A stretch of 62,652 nucleotides of DNA, taken from the NCBI RefSeq assembly GCF_001054325.1, contig NZ_JVVM01000021.1, positions 1 to 62,652 on the forward strand, read 5' to 3'. The DNA comes from Corynebacterium vitaeruminis. Its GTDB lineage: Bacteria > Actinomycetota > Actinomycetes > Mycobacteriales > Mycobacteriaceae. Below the pieces are notes generated by a model. The model was not told the DNA's origin, ran no database searches, and was given only the letters and a program-made list of their open reading frames with translations. Position 1 is the stretch's first letter, and the number at the start of each line of letters is the position of its first letter. Below, piece by piece: positions 11,530 to 21,230 of the stretch. The position numbers and the translations under genes were made by a program.

Positions 11530-12720
11530 CTAGCCCGGCAGGCGCACAGGCATCAGCAGGTAGGTGAAGTCAGTCTCCGGAGTTGGGTAAAAGCCGTCCT
11601 CACCGAGCTCCGGGATTTCCTCCGGTTCCGGAATGAGGATCGCAGGACGCGACGGCTGCGTGAAGCCCAGCAGAACGCGGTGGGAGCGAACAGCGCTGAG
11701 CCCCTCCAGCAGGTACTGCGGGTTGAAGGCAATCAGCAGCGGTTCCCCGTAGAAATCACAGGCCACGGTCTCTTCCGCATGGCCGACCTCGTCACCGTGG
11801 GCGGAGAGAACGACCTGACCGTCGGAGAAGTCCATGCGAATCTGCGCACCGTGATCTGCCATCAGGGACACACGGCGGATGGCATCCTGCAGCTGGTCAA
11901 CACGGGCAACAGCCATGGAGGAATGCTGCTTCGGCAGCAGCGGACGGAACTTCGGGAACTCGGCATCCAGCAGTCGCGTGGTGGTGCGACGCGGATCGGC
12001 GAGAATCGCCAACAGACCTTCCGATCCGACCTCGCGGTCATCGGAGCCGTCGCCGAATGCCAAAGTCACGGGCTCGCTGGAGCTGGTGTCGAGAGTACGA
12101 GCAGTCTCCGCGAAGGTCTTGGCCGGGATGAGCAGCTTGGTCTCGCCCTCCGGGATCTGCTCCCACTCAAAACTGCGAACCGCCAGGCGGAAACGGTCGG
12201 TAGCGGCGAGGGTGACCTCGTTGCCCTCGGTCTCCATCCGGATACCGGTCAGCATCGGCAGCGATTCATCCTTGCCGGCAGCGACGGCGACCTGACCGAT
12301 AGCCTCAGCCAGCAGAGAGGCGTCGACAGTACCGGTGGCGGCCGGAGCTTCTGGCAGCTGCGGGTAGTCCTCCAAGGTCAGGCTTGGCAGCTCGAAGCGG
12401 GAAGAACCACAGCGAACGATGACCTTAGTGCCATCAAAGTGCATCTCTACCTGCTTATTCGGCAGCTTAGAGACAATGTCAGAAACCAACTTGCCGTTGA
12501 CGGCGAAGCGACCGGGCTCATCGACCTCAGCGCTAATACGAATCTGAGTGGAGACCTCGTAGTCATAGCCAGCGAGCTGCAAACCATTGTCATCCGCGAG
12601 AAAAATCATGCCACGCAGAATCGGCTGAGTCGGGCGTGCAGGCAGGTTACGAGCAACCCAGCTCACCGCACCCGCGAGATCGTCCTTAGCCGCGCGAATA
12701 CGGACTTCGGTCTGCTCCAT
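11530..12720 (-). CDS. dnaN: DNA polymerase III beta sliding clamp
   Basis: A 396-residue beta clamp with the three-domain repeat and the terminal motif TYLLMPVRLPG that lines the partner-binding pocket. The clamp encircles DNA and holds polymerase III. Ribosome-binding site GGTGGAGG precedes the ATG. It lies downstream of dnaA across a 500-bp gap with DnaA boxes, and just upstream of recF. Confidence 0.98.
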   Translation of the reverse strand: MEQTEVRIRAAKDDLAGAVSWVARNLPARPTQPILRGMIFLADDNGLQLAGYDYEVSTQIRISAEVDEPGRFAVNGKLVSDIVSKLPNKQVEMHFDGTKVIVRCGSSRFELPSLTLEDYPQLPEAPAATGTVDASLLAEAIGQVAVAAGKDESLPMLTGIRMETEGNEVTLAATDRFRLAVRSFEWEQIPEGETKLLIPAKTFAETARTLDTSSSEPVTLAFGDGSDDREVGSEGLLAILADPRRTTTRLLDAEFPKFRPLLPKQHSSMAVARVDQLQDAIRRVSLMADHGAQIRMDFSDGQVVLSAHGDEVGHAEETVACDFYGEPLLIAFNPQYLLEGLSAVRSHRVLLGFTQPSRPAILIPEPEEIPELGEDGFYPTPETDFTYLLMPVRLPG

Positions 12721-13221
12721 CGTTCCTCCACCGGTATTGGATGTCTGTTATTAGCCGTCTTTTGTATTGTCAGCGCGCGATGTCAGCACACATGACTGGA
12801 GTTACAAATATTCCATCGTACAACTCTACTGCAGACTGCCAAAGAGCTCATTGAGTTTGTTGCAGTCCGTTGAGTGCTTAATCGTAGGTCTTAGTCGTTC
12901 TTGGGATTTTCGAAGTTGTGCGCCAGAGGTTGTTCGCCCGAGGTTGTGCGCAGGCCTCCTTTTATCTAAAAGTTTCTAGAGATTTTTAACGTTGGGAGGA
13001 GTAATAGGGGGTGTGCACATTGTGAAATTACATGATTCCCGCTGGTCTTCAGGGGTTTCAGACTGTGGATAACCAGTGTGTCTAGCTGTGGATAACTAGA
13101 GGTGTCTGTGGACACTGTTCGGACTCCAACTTTTATCCACAAAATTTGCTAGTTGTCCACAGCTCTGTGCACGGAAAAACCGCAGTTAATAACAAGAATT
13201 CCGCACTCCGAGCTCGAGGTA
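12721..13221. other. dnaA-dnaN intergenic region, probable oriC
   Basis: This 501-bp gap holds a cluster of DnaA boxes in its dnaA-proximal third. Perfect TTATCCACA (either strand) occurs at 13064-13072, 13087-13095 and 13133-13141. One-mismatch TTGTCCACA lies at 13153-13161, and a weaker TGTGGACAC at 13107-13115. An AT-rich stretch at about 12957-12992 (TTTTATCTAAAAGTTTCTAG and onward) beside the cluster could be the unwinding element. Actinobacterial origins typically lie here. The dnaN promoter must also be inside. Confidence 0.85.
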
Positions 13222-14964
13222 TTAGGCCGTCCCGCGAGCTCGATCCCGAATGCGCGTGGTCAGGTCGTTGACCTGGTCCTTTGAGGGTTTCTTTTCCTGG
13301 ATTTCCTTAACGATCTTGCGTTCAGCGTGCAAAACCGTCGAGTGGTCACGATTTCCGAACTCTCGCCCAATCGACGGCAGCGAAAGCTCAGTAAAGGACC
13401 TCGTCAGGTACATCGCAATCTGGCGTGCATGGGCAACCGGGCGAGTCTTGCCTGGGCCCACCAGATCCGCAACTGTGAGGTCGAAGTACTCAGCCGTGGT
13501 GGAGATGATGATCTCTGGGGTAATCTGCACCTCAATCTCATCAGCGCCGAGAATCTCCTGCGCAAACTTCAAGGTCACAGGCTCATGAATCATGGATGCA
13601 TGAGCGCTGATCTGCAGTAGACGCCCTTCGAGCTCACGAATAGAAGACGAAGTGTTTTCCGCGATGTACTGGAGTACATCATGTGGAACTACCAGGTCAG
13701 ACAGCTGCGCCTTCTTTGACAGAATTGCGATTCGGGTCTCCAGATCCGGGTACTGCAAATCTGGGTTGAGGCCCCATTGGAAGCGGGTGCGAAGGCGATC
13801 CTCCAGGGTCTTGAGCTCTCGTGGTGGGCGGTCGGACGACAGCACAATCTGGTGATTGGACTGGTGCAGGGCATTAAAAGTATGGAAAAACTCTTCCTGC
13901 GTACCTTCCTTGCCCTCCAAGAACTGGATGTCATCAATGATGAGCATGTCCAGATCGCGGTAGCGACGCTTGAAGGATTCCTGGGCGTCGTCACGCACGG
14001 AATTAATAAAGTCGTTGGTGAACTCTTCAGAGGAAACGTAACGAACCCGCAGGTTAGGGTACAAATGCTTGGCGTAGTGACCAATGCCGTGGAGCAGGTG
14101 TGTCTTGCCGAGACCGGAACCGCCGGAGATAAACAGCGGGTTGTAGGTGCGCCCCGGGGACTCGGCAACAGCGACAGCGGCAGCGGCGGCGAACTTATTC
14201 TGCGGACCGATAACAAAGGTCTCGAAGGTGTAGTTCGGGTTGAGCGTAGGCTCCTCGAAAGGCATGCTCATTTCCGTCGGAGTGCCGTGGCTTTCAGATT
14301 GGAAAGGGCTTGTGACCTGGCGCTGATCAGCAATAGTCATCGGATTTTCGGCCGATGAGTGCGAAAGTCCCTGTGCCATGGAATCGACGGCATCCATTGG
14401 ACGACGCTGTGACTGGGCACCCTGCTGACTGTGGACATTCGGCTGGTGCACCTGGTGAGTCGGCGCCGATCCCTGGTGCTGCTCATGGAGATTAAAGTCG
14501 TTCGAACCAGCGTTGGGGAACGGGTAATTACGGCCAGACTGCTGCTGATTTGGCCGCTGGCGCTGAGCTTGCGGTGGACGTGAGGCTGTAGATGAGACCT
14601 GTTCGGAGTGCTGTGGAGACTGCTGTCCAGATGGTTGGACAGCCTCTGTTGCCTGGCCCTCATCTGCATCATCGGCAGGATCGGCAACGGTGATGACCGT
14701 TTCCAATTCTTCGCCGGTCAACGAGGTTAAAACAGTCTCAATAATGCCTTTGAGCTCTTCTTTTACCAGGGCTTGGACAACTGGCGATTGGGTACTGAGC
14801 AGGAAAAAACCCGGAAAGTCACCAGTGTGCGTTACCGACCGCAGCAGCGCCTTGTGCGGAGGGCGGAGCGGTGCAATACCTAACTCCGGCGCACCTTCTG
14901 GTGAAGTCAGGATGGAAACTACCTGCTCCCAGAGTCCGCCTGGCAATTCTGGTTGTTCGCTCAC
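13222..14964 (-). CDS. dnaA: Chromosomal replication initiator DnaA
   Basis: A 580-residue DnaA, the AAA+ initiator that binds TTATCCACA boxes and melts oriC. Domain I occupies about residues 1-90. A long Gln/His/Pro/Ser-rich domain II linker (about 105-245) is typical of Actinobacteria. The AAA+ core has Walker [15 protein letters not shown] (about 270) and Walker [17 protein letters not shown]. Domain IV carries the box-binding helix with [16 protein letters not shown] near the C-terminus. GTG start at 14964 with AAAGGA upstream. DnaA-box clusters on both sides suggest autoregulation as well as origin function. Confidence 0.98.
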   Translation of the reverse strand: MSEQPELPGGLWEQVVSILTSPEGAPELGIAPLRPPHKALLRSVTHTGDFPGFFLLSTQSPVVQALVKEELKGIIETVLTSLTGEELETVITVADPADDADEGQATEAVQPSGQQSPQHSEQVSSTASRPPQAQRQRPNQQQSGRNYPFPNAGSNDFNLHEQHQGSAPTHQVHQPNVHSQQGAQSQRRPMDAVDSMAQGLSHSSAENPMTIADQRQVTSPFQSESHGTPTEMSMPFEEPTLNPNYTFETFVIGPQNKFAAAAAVAVAESPGRTYNPLFISGGSGLGKTHLLHGIGHYAKHLYPNLRVRYVSSEEFTNDFINSVRDDAQESFKRRYRDLDMLIIDDIQFLEGKEGTQEEFFHTFNALHQSNHQIVLSSDRPPRELKTLEDRLRTRFQWGLNPDLQYPDLETRIAILSKKAQLSDLVVPHDVLQYIAENTSSSIRELEGRLLQISAHASMIHEPVTLKFAQEILGADEIEVQITPEIIISTTAEYFDLTVADLVGPGKTRPVAHARQIAMYLTRSFTELSLPSIGREFGNRDHSTVLHAERKIVKEIQEKKPSKDQVNDLTTRIRDRARGTA

Positions 14965-15656
14965 TGTGTGAATGTCCTTTTACATGTTTACGTTCGTCAA
15001 ATTTATCGTGGCGACCTGTTTTGTGGAGTGCTTTGGGCATAGCAAAAGTGCCATGGATTCCCATTTGGGGGCTATTTTTTGTAATTCGCCCTGTGGGGTG
15101 TTTCTGCACAAGGCGGTATAGGCCCCGAGCAGGACTTCCACATGTTTGTCCACACCTGTGGATAAACCTTGTCGCTAATTGACTAACAGCTTATCCACAG
15201 TTTGCCCACAATGAAAAACGACCCCCTAGTCTGCGTTTACCTAGGTAAACGCGATATTTCCCCTGCTCGCTGTGATTCCTGGTGTGGAAGTTATCCACAG
15301 CTCAGTTGATACATGGCCTGTGGATTGCGGTGTATTGACTAGCATTTCCACAGGTCAACATCGGTACTGTCGAAGAACTTGGAAAAAGTTAGTCCAGGTA
15401 ATTCCGGCGTGTTGATTTGAATTTTTCGTTCGATTCGACGTACCCTATCTGGGTGTTTCATATCCATTGAGATATGAGTCCGAGCTCGTGCTTGGACCCG
15501 ACAGAACGCTTGTAGCTTTTAATCTGTCGGCAAGTAATTTTTCCGTGCATCACGGGAATGCGTCAGGCGCACTACTGCTTCGCACTCAAAGCGAGGGGTT
15601 ACTGCGGTGTGCTCAGCGTGGACTCGTGGTCGTTTGAGTTTCAAGGAGTGTCAACC
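14965..15656. other. dnaA-rpmH intergenic region with DnaA boxes
   Basis: This 692-bp divergent gap carries the dnaA and rpmH promoters. Perfect DnaA boxes are at 15157-15165, 15191-15199 and 15291-15299. One-mismatch TTGTCCACA is at 15146-15154, and weaker matches lie at 15202-15210 and 15319-15327. They may control dnaA transcription or form part of a bipartite origin with the cluster on the other side of dnaA. Inverted repeats CATATC/GATATG (15459-15476) and CCGTG/CACGG (about 15542-15554) lie in the rpmH leader. Confidence 0.8.
15417..15446 (+). promoter_or_regulatory. Candidate rpmH promoter
   Basis: TTGAAT (15417-15422) and TACCCT (15441-15446) are separated by 18 bp, a plausible housekeeping promoter. 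It would give an rpmH leader of about 200 nt. Chosen by eye. Confidence 0.35.
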
Positions 15657-15794
15657 GTGTCGAAGCGGACGTTCCAGCCGAATAACCGCCGTCGTGCACG
15701 CGTGCACGGCTTCCGTACCCGTATGCGTACCCGTTCCGGTCGCGCCGTTGTGGCAGCACGCCGCAGCAAGGGCCGTGCCCGCCTGTCCGCTTAA
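15657..15794 (+). CDS. rpmH: 50S ribosomal protein L34 (bL34)
   Basis: A 45-residue basic ribosomal protein starting [18 protein letters not shown] and continuing with the family Arg/Lys-rich body. The start is GTG at 15657, with CAAGGAG at about 15642-15648 as ribosome-binding site. Longer in-frame upstream extensions have no family support. It is the first gene of the rpmH-rnpA-yidD-yidC unit, reading away from dnaA as in most bacteria. Confidence 0.97.
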   Translation: MSKRTFQPNNRRRARVHGFRTRMRTRSGRAVVAARRSKGRARLSA

Positions 15795-15814
15795 GTAAGA
15801 GGACGCCGATTTCG

Positions 15815-16195
15815 GTGCTCCCTCAGAGCAACAAGCTGCGTTCTTCGCGTGACTTCACGGTCACTGTACGACGTGGACGCCGAATCGGACGCAAGACCTT
15901 AGTCTTGCATATTCGTGACACCGCCATTCTTGGCGGTGAAAACAAGACCGACACACAGATTGCCAGGTTTGGTGGTCCGCGTGTCGGTCTTGTCGTATCT
16001 AAAGCTGTAGGCAACGCAGTGACTCGTCACGCAGTATCTCGCAAGCTTCGCCATATCATGGCCGCGGCTGCGCAGGATCTTCCGTCCACCATGGACATTG
16101 TCGTTCGCGCGCTGCCCGCATCTGCCACAGCCACCAGCCAGGAGCTGTCCCACGATGTGCAATCGGCACTCGCCGCCTACGAACGCCGGCGCTAA
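15815..16195 (+). CDS. rnpA: Ribonuclease P protein component
   Basis: A 126-residue RNase P protein, which assists the catalytic RNA in maturing tRNA 5' ends. Family hallmarks include the N-terminal [15 protein letters not shown] segment and the RNA-binding helix [19 protein letters not shown] start 20 nt after rpmH. Its end overlaps the probable start of yidD. The RNase P RNA gene is not in this window. Confidence 0.95.
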   Translation: MLPQSNKLRSSRDFTVTVRRGRRIGRKTLVLHIRDTAILGGENKTDTQIARFGGPRVGLVVSKAVGNAVTRHAVSRKLRHIMAAAAQDLPSTMDIVVRALPASATATSQELSHDVQSALAAYERRR

Positions 16196-16487
16196 TTCGC
16201 TTGACGACGGCCCCCTTGCCCAGGTCCCCGGTGCACGTGTGGCTGAGAGGGCGATTCTCTTCTACCGCCGTCGTATCTCCAATCTGAAGCCAACGAGCAC
16301 TTGTCGTTTTGAACCGACATGCTCCGCTTACGGTCTTGAGGCCGTGCGTCGCTTCGGAGCGTTCCGCGGTTTGTGGCTGACTTTATTGCGTATCTTTCGT
16401 TGTGCACCCTGGCATCCCGGTGGCTGGGACCCGGTTCCTTCCACATTCCCCGGCCTGGGTTCGTGGTTGAAGCGAATGCACAGGTAA
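16155..16487 (+). CDS. yidD: Membrane protein insertion efficiency factor YidD
   Basis: A YidD/DUF37 protein of about 110 residues. The conserved core is [20 protein letters not shown], then [12 protein letters not shown] and [13 protein letters not shown], with the characteristic cysteines. It is thought to help YidC-dependent membrane insertion. ATG at 16155 was chosen because GGAG precedes it by 10 nt; it overlaps rnpA in another frame. The first 25 residues are not conserved in the family, so a later start is possible. The start region holds one of the repeated words (GCTTGACGACG, 16199-16209). Confidence 0.88.
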   Translation: MCNRHSPPTNAGANSLDDGPLAQVPGARVAERAILFYRRRISNLKPTSTCRFEPTCSAYGLEAVRRFGAFRGLWLTLLRIFRCAPWHPGGWDPVPSTFPGLGSWLKRMHR

Positions 16488-16573
16488 CCTCTAGTAATGC
16501 TTAGCCTTTGACAAGGCTTCGTAGACGAAGGCGCAAGTGCGCTGTCCCCTAAAGAACGGAGTGATCTTAGACC

Positions 16574-17722
16574 GTGCTCAATTTCGTGTATTGGCCGATT
16601 TCGGCCATCCTGTGGTTTTGGCATAAAGCCTCAGGATTCCTATTTGATCCCTCCTCGGGTATCTCATGGGTGTTGGCCATTATTCTGCTTGTGGTTACCA
16701 TCCGTATCCTCCTGTTTAAGCCGATGCTGAACCAGCAGCGTTCTGCCATTAAGATGCAGCAGCTCGCTCCTGAGATGCAGGCAATCAAGGAGAAGTACAA
16801 AAACGACCAGCAGGCTCAGGCTCTTGCTATGCGCCAGCTGCAGAAGGAAATGGGTGTCAACCCGCTCGGTGGCTGCCTGCCGATTCTGGTTCAGATGCCT
16901 GTGTTCATTGGTCTGTTCCACGTGCTGCGTTCGTTCAACCGAACCGGTACGTCCGGTAATGCGCTCGGGATGTCGGTGGAGCAGAACTGGAATACGCCTA
17001 ACTACATCTTCGGTGTAGATGAGGTTCAGTCCTTCCTTCTGGCTCGTGTGTTCAACGCTCCCCTGTCCAGTTCGGTTGGCATGGGTGAGGATCAGTACGC
17101 AGCTTTTACGGTGCCTGGTACGCCTGCGGACTTCACCCGCATGGACATCATGGTCGTTGCCATCCCGCTGATTATTATCGCGGCACTGGCGACGCACTTT
17201 AACGCGCGCATGTCGGTCGAGCGCACGCGTGCTCGCCAGGAGGCTGGTCTGGTAAAGCGCCAGGAAGGCCCCATGGGTCAGCAGATGGACATGATGAACA
17301 AGATGATGCTTTGGTTCTTCCCAATCATGATTCTTGTTACCGGTGCTTTCTGGCACATTGGTCTTCTGGTCTACATGGTGACTAACAACGTGTGGACCTA
17401 CTTCCAGCAGCGCTACATCTTCGGCAAGCTAGACGAGGAAGAGAAGGAAGCTGTCGCAGCTAAGAAGGCTGCTAAGCGTGAGGCACAGGAGAAGCTCGCT
17501 CCGAAGGTTGGCCAGAAGCCAATCAACCCGAAGAAGGGCGGCAAGCGCCAGGGAGCGCAGAACGCGCAGCAGTCGCAGTCTGGTCAGGCTTCTACCGCGA
17601 ACAAGGCTTCTAACCACCTTCCGGATGGAAACTCAGCGAAGGGACAGCAGGGTCCGGCTTCTAAACCGGCGCCGGGACAGAAGCCCGCGAATCGGAAGAA
17701 GCGGAAGCGCAAAAAGAAATAA
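16574..17722 (+). CDS. yidC: Membrane protein insertase YidC
   Basis: A 382-residue YidC/Oxa1 insertase, which places proteins in the membrane alone or with Sec. The first membrane segment is near the N-terminus (VLAIILLVVTIRILLF). A basic cytoplasmic loop with coiled-coil potential follows, then the conserved GVNPLGGCLPILVQMPVFIG segment. Later segments include MVVAIPLIIIAALATHF and the MMLWFFPIMILVTGAFWHIGL region. The last 90 residues are a Lys/Ala/Gln-rich tail that could touch the ribosome. GTG start at 16574. Confidence 0.97.
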   Translation: MLNFVYWPISAILWFWHKASGFLFDPSSGISWVLAIILLVVTIRILLFKPMLNQQRSAIKMQQLAPEMQAIKEKYKNDQQAQALAMRQLQKEMGVNPLGGCLPILVQMPVFIGLFHVLRSFNRTGTSGNALGMSVEQNWNTPNYIFGVDEVQSFLLARVFNAPLSSSVGMGEDQYAAFTVPGTPADFTRMDIMVVAIPLIIIAALATHFNARMSVERTRARQEAGLVKRQEGPMGQQMDMMNKMMLWFFPIMILVTGAFWHIGLLVYMVTNNVWTYFQQRYIFGKLDEEEKEAVAAKKAAKREAQEKLAPKVGQKPINPKKGGKRQGAQNAQQSQSGQASTANKASNHLPDGNSAKGQQGPASKPAPGQKPANRKKRKRKKK

Positions 17723-17764
17723 CTGAAGTCGCACCGCGCTTCGTCTACATAAGTTAATAGAACC

Positions 17765-17796
17765 AAAACGCCCCGCACTGAGTGTGGGGCGTTTTT
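17765..17796 (+). terminator. Rho-independent terminator after yidC
   Basis: AAAACGCCCC-GCACTGAGTG-TGGGGCGTTTTT forms a stable stem ending in a T run about 43 nt after the yidC stop. It separates the rpmH-yidC unit from rsmG and is nearly symmetrical, though no gene on the minus strand needs it. Confidence 0.93.
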
Positions 17797-17894
17797 GTTT
17801 GCCTTGGTCCGTGCCAACGAAAACAACGTCGCTGGTATTACATAGGTGTAATTTGATTTTGAGCGTGTGGAGCTTGGTGCCCATCTGCAGCCAA

Positions 17895-17910
17895 TGTTTC
17901 ACGTGAAACA
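17895..17910. promoter_or_regulatory. parS site upstream of rsmG
   Basis: TGTTTCACGTGAAACA is a perfect 16-bp parS palindrome in the yidC-rsmG gap. Confidence 0.97.
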
Positions 17911-18002
17911 TCGATGTCGCACTGTCGTACACTAGGTGTGTTGAAAGCTCGACGGGTGGCGGCACTGCTGTCCCCATTGCGCAAGAAAGGTTAGTAGAAC
18001 TG

Positions 18003-18686
18003 TTGAGTAACACCTCTAAAAACGTCGATAAGCAAATTGATTCCGCGCAGGTGGGTGACGCCAAGTTACCTTCGGTTATTGAGTCGCTGTTTGGAGAGAA
18101 CGCTGATCGAGCGTACCGGTACCACACATGGTTGGCTGAGGAAGCTACCGTCCGTGGCTTGATTGGTCCGCGTGAGACCCCGAAGTTGTGGGATCGGCAC
18201 ATTATCAATTCCGCAGTGGTCGGCGAAGCTATCGGTAAAGGTCTTGAAGTCGCCGACATTGGCTCGGGGGCGGGTTTACCCGGGATTCCGCTCGCTCTTG
18301 CGCGTCCCGACCTGAAAGTGATTCTTGTAGAGCCGTTGCTCCGCCGTACTACTTTTTTGAATGAAGTTGTGGCAGATCTGGATCTGGACAACGTGAAGGT
18401 GGTTCGCGGGCGTGCGGAGGAAAAGGCGGTTCGTGCAGAGGTTGGTCAAGTTGATGTCGTTACCTCCCGCGCGGTTGCCCCCCTGGGAAAGTTGGCTGGG
18501 TGGTCACTTCCATTAGTGAAATCTGGCGGTGCGATGGTTGCGTTGAAGGGCGGGACAGCCCAAGAGGAAATCGATCGCGACGCAAAGTTAATTGCGAAAG
18601 CTAAGGGACTTAATCCTCGAGTCGTAGAGGTCGGCGGTTCTGTGTTGGGCACCCCGACGTACGCCGTGATTATTCAGAAGAAGTAG
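18003..18686 (+). CDS. rsmG: 16S rRNA (guanine-N7) methyltransferase RsmG
   Basis: A 227-residue RsmG/GidB, which methylates G527 (E. coli numbering) of 16S rRNA. The SAM-binding motif is ADIGSGAGLPGIPLAL (about 81-96), followed by LVEPLLRRTTFLNEV and VTSRAVAPLGKL. TTG start at 18003; the ribosome-binding site (AAAGG) is distant. It precedes parA with a 277-bp gap containing a parS. The R3H/KH gene (jag/khpB) that often lies between yidC and rsmG in Actinobacteria is not found here. Confidence 0.96.
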   Translation: MSNTSKNVDKQIDSAQVGDAKLPSVIESLFGENADRAYRYHTWLAEEATVRGLIGPRETPKLWDRHIINSAVVGEAIGKGLEVADIGSGAGLPGIPLALARPDLKVILVEPLLRRTTFLNEVVADLDLDNVKVVRGRAEEKAVRAEVGQVDVVTSRAVAPLGKLAGWSLPLVKSGGAMVALKGGTAQEEIDRDAKLIAKAKGLNPRVVEVGGSVLGTPTYAVIIQKK

Positions 18687-18817
18687 GTTTTAGCTCCCAC
18701 TCCCCTAGCCTGTTCTGGACGCTTCTGTTTTTGATTTCGACATTGAGCAGCATAGTGCCGACGGGCTAGAGTGGGATAAGTATCGCGGTATGGCAAAAGC
18801 CTACCGAACAAAGTGGA

Positions 18818-18833
18818 TGTTTCACGTGAAACA
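18818..18833. promoter_or_regulatory. parS site upstream of parA
   Basis: TGTTTCACGTGAAACA is a perfect 16-bp parS palindrome about 130 bp before the parA start. ParB bound here could also repress parAB transcription (inference). Confidence 0.97.
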
Positions 18834-18963
18834 ATTCCAAAATCGTCGGTGCCTGGCGGTGGTTGGGGCTTGACGATTACGCTTTTGCAGATAGTTACTA
18901 AGTTTTTATCCGCACTCCAGTGGCCATAATTGGTGATTGCTGTGCTTGTAAGGGGAATAGTTA

Positions 18964-19920
18964 ATGAGCCGGAAATCCTGGCAAGACACACCCATCGCTG
19001 CGGCAGCTCAACGGGCAGCGCAAGTTAAGGCCCCGAACCGCTTATCTCTTCCACGCCCCGAGCGCCCCCGGCGTATCACCATCGCCAACCAGAAGGGTGG
19101 GGTCGGTAAAACCACGTCGGCAGTCAACATTGCTTCGGCGCTCGCGCGACATGGGCTCAAGGTTCTAGTCATTGATAACGACCCACAGGGCAATGCTTCT
19201 ACTGCTCTGGGGATTGAGCATGTTTCCGGGACTCCGTCGACGTATGAACTGCTCATTGGCGAGTTGCAGATTGATGACGTCATTCAGCGCTCCCCTGAGT
19301 CTGAGAACCTCTTCTGTGTGCCAGCAACGTTGGACTTGGCTGGCTCCGAGATTGAATTGGTCTCGCTGCTCAACCGTGAGCGTCGACTGCTTGATGCTGT
19401 CCCGGATCAGTATCTCATCGACAACGGCTTCGACTTTCTCATTATCGACTGTCCTCCATCGCTCGGTCTGCTGACGCTGAATTCAATGACCGCTGCCAAC
19501 GAGGTGCTAATCCCAATTCAGTGTGAGTTCTACGCTTTGGAGGGCGTGACTCAGCTGATGAATAACGTGCAGATGATCCGTCAGCATCTCAATCCGGAAC
19601 TTCATATTTCCGCAGTGCTGCTCACTATGTTCGATGGTCGTACCAAACTTTCGGAAGAAGTGGCCAACGAGGTTCGTAATTACTTCGGTGAAGTTGTTCT
19701 ACGTAACCTCATTCCTCGATCCGTGAAGGTGTCGGAGGCACCCGGTTACTCGCAGACCGTAATCTCCTACGATCCAGGTTCTCGCGGCGCAGTTGCCTAT
19801 CTCGATGCTGCGAAGGAATTAGCAACGCGCGGCGACTATTCAGCAGTTTCGGGCGGAAGCGCCATTGGTCGAAAACCAGCTTCCTCCCCTACCCCATCGA
19901 ATTCCACTGAGACAAACTAA
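18964..19920 (+). CDS. parA: Chromosome partitioning ATPase ParA
   Basis: A 318-residue ParA. The deviant Walker A is NQKGGVGKTTSAVN (about 44-57), with FLIIDCPPSLGLLT as Walker B region. It binds DNA nonspecifically as an ATP dimer and drives movement of ParB-parS complexes. The N-terminal 35 residues are an extension before the core. AAGGGG precedes the ATG at 18964. parB starts 21 nt downstream. Confidence 0.97.
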   Translation: MSRKSWQDTPIAAAAQRAAQVKAPNRLSLPRPERPRRITIANQKGGVGKTTSAVNIASALARHGLKVLVIDNDPQGNASTALGIEHVSGTPSTYELLIGELQIDDVIQRSPESENLFCVPATLDLAGSEIELVSLLNRERRLLDAVPDQYLIDNGFDFLIIDCPPSLGLLTLNSMTAANEVLIPIQCEFYALEGVTQLMNNVQMIRQHLNPELHISAVLLTMFDGRTKLSEEVANEVRNYFGEVVLRNLIPRSVKVSEAPGYSQTVISYDPGSRGAVAYLDAAKELATRGDYSAVSGGSAIGRKPASSPTPSNSTETN

Positions 19921-19941
19921 AGCCACTAGGAGTAGTAAGCG

Positions 19942-21219
19942 ATGTCGAATCAGAAAAAGGAGAACCGCAAGGGAGGGCTCGGCCGCGGTATCGCCGCGCT
20001 GATCCCAACTGCTCCGGCGGCTAACCCATCGGTAGGCGAGAGTGCTGCGGATATTATCTTTGGCCCGCGCCGTACCCTGGAAACGGAAAAGTCTGGAAAC
20101 AGCGGAGCTGCCGACGTATTGGGCGCTGCGACGTCGGGATCCGGTACCCCTTTGTCTCAGGGGGAAAAGGCCGGAAAAACTGCAAAAGTTAGTCAGAGTA
20201 AGTCTTATGAGAATGAGGCATCAAAACGTCACAGTGACAATAGGAACATCGGTAAATCTAGCAATGTTTCACGTGAAACAATTTCTCCGACAGAGCCGCG
20301 AGTAGCCGGTCATGCTAGCGCTGAGACTACCGATGTAGACGCTGTGGCCGCAGCTGAGTTCGGGGCGACCTATCGAGAGGTTGACCTGAAGCTCATCACA
20401 CCGAACCCGAAGCAGCCACGTGAGGTGTTCGATGAAGAGCCGCTGAATGAACTCGCACATTCCATTCGTGAGTTCGGTCTACTGCAGCCGATTATCGTGC
20501 GACCAATCCCTGAGGATAGTCGTGCGGAGGCACTTGAAGCGGCGCGCAAGGAGGACCCGAACGCACCGCAACCCGAGTTTGAAATCATCATGGGTGAACG
20601 TCGCTGGCGAGCTTCCCAGCGAGCTGGAATCGACACGATTCCTTCTATCGTGCGCGACACTCCAAACCAGGATATGCTTCGCGACGCCCTGCTTGAGAAC
20701 ATCCACCGCGTCCAGCTGAACCCACTCGAAGAGGCCGCTGCATACCAGCAGCTACTCGAGGAGTTCGGTGTCACTCAGGCAGAGTTGGCCGATCGCATCG
20801 GTCGCTCACGACCCGTTATCACCAACATGATTAGACTCTTGCAGTTGCCGGTGGAGGTGCAGCGTCGAGTAGCGGTTGGTGTCCTGTCGGCGGGCCACGC
20901 GCGTGCATTGCTTGGAATCAAGGCCGGTAAGGAAGAACAGCAGCGCCTGGCGGAGCGGATCGTCGCTGAAGGTCTATCCGTCCGCGCGACTGAGGAAGCC
21001 GTCACGCTACTCAATGCCGGCGAGCGACCGAAGAAGCAGCACCGTGAGCCGACTCCGCAGCCAGAGGTTCTCCATGATTGGGCTGACCGCCTGTCCAATT
21101 CATTCGATACAAAGGTTACTGCCCAGATGGGTAAGCGTAAGGGCAAGATTGTTATCGAGTTCGGTAACCTCGAGGACTTTGACCGCATCATGTCATTGAT
21201 GAACCTCGAAGAAGAATAA
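19942..21219 (+). CDS. parB: Chromosome partitioning CTPase ParB
   Basis: A 425-residue ParB, which loads at parS and slides along DNA as a CTP-gated clamp. It opens with the conserved [13 protein letters not shown], used by ParB to contact ParA. An unusually long low-complexity linker (about 40-145) follows. The ParB/Srx-like domain comes next with LLQPIIVRP and [12 protein letters not shown], then the helix-turn-helix [20 protein letters not shown]. The C-terminal dimer domain is at about 380-425. AGGAG precedes the ATG. A parS site lies within the linker coding region. Confidence 0.97.
   Translation: MSNQKKENRKGGLGRGIAALIPTAPAANPSVGESAADIIFGPRRTLETEKSGNSGAADVLGAATSGSGTPLSQGEKAGKTAKVSQSKSYENEASKRHSDNRNIGKSSNVSRETISPTEPRVAGHASAETTDVDAVAAAEFGATYREVDLKLITPNPKQPREVFDEEPLNELAHSIREFGLLQPIIVRPIPEDSRAEALEAARKEDPNAPQPEFEIIMGERRWRASQRAGIDTIPSIVRDTPNQDMLRDALLENIHRVQLNPLEEAAAYQQLLEEFGVTQAELADRIGRSRPVITNMIRLLQLPVEVQRRVAVGVLSAGHARALLGIKAGKEEQQRLAERIVAEGLSVRATEEAVTLLNAGERPKKQHREPTPQPEVLHDWADRLSNSFDTKVTAQMGKRKGKIVIEFGNLEDFDRIMSLMNLEEE
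20265..20280. promoter_or_regulatory. parS site inside parB
   Basis: TGTTTCACGTGAAACA is a perfect 16-bp parS. It lies in the coding region of the poorly conserved ParB linker and reads NVSRETI in frame. Confidence 0.97.
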
Positions 21220-21230
21220 CCTCGTTTATC

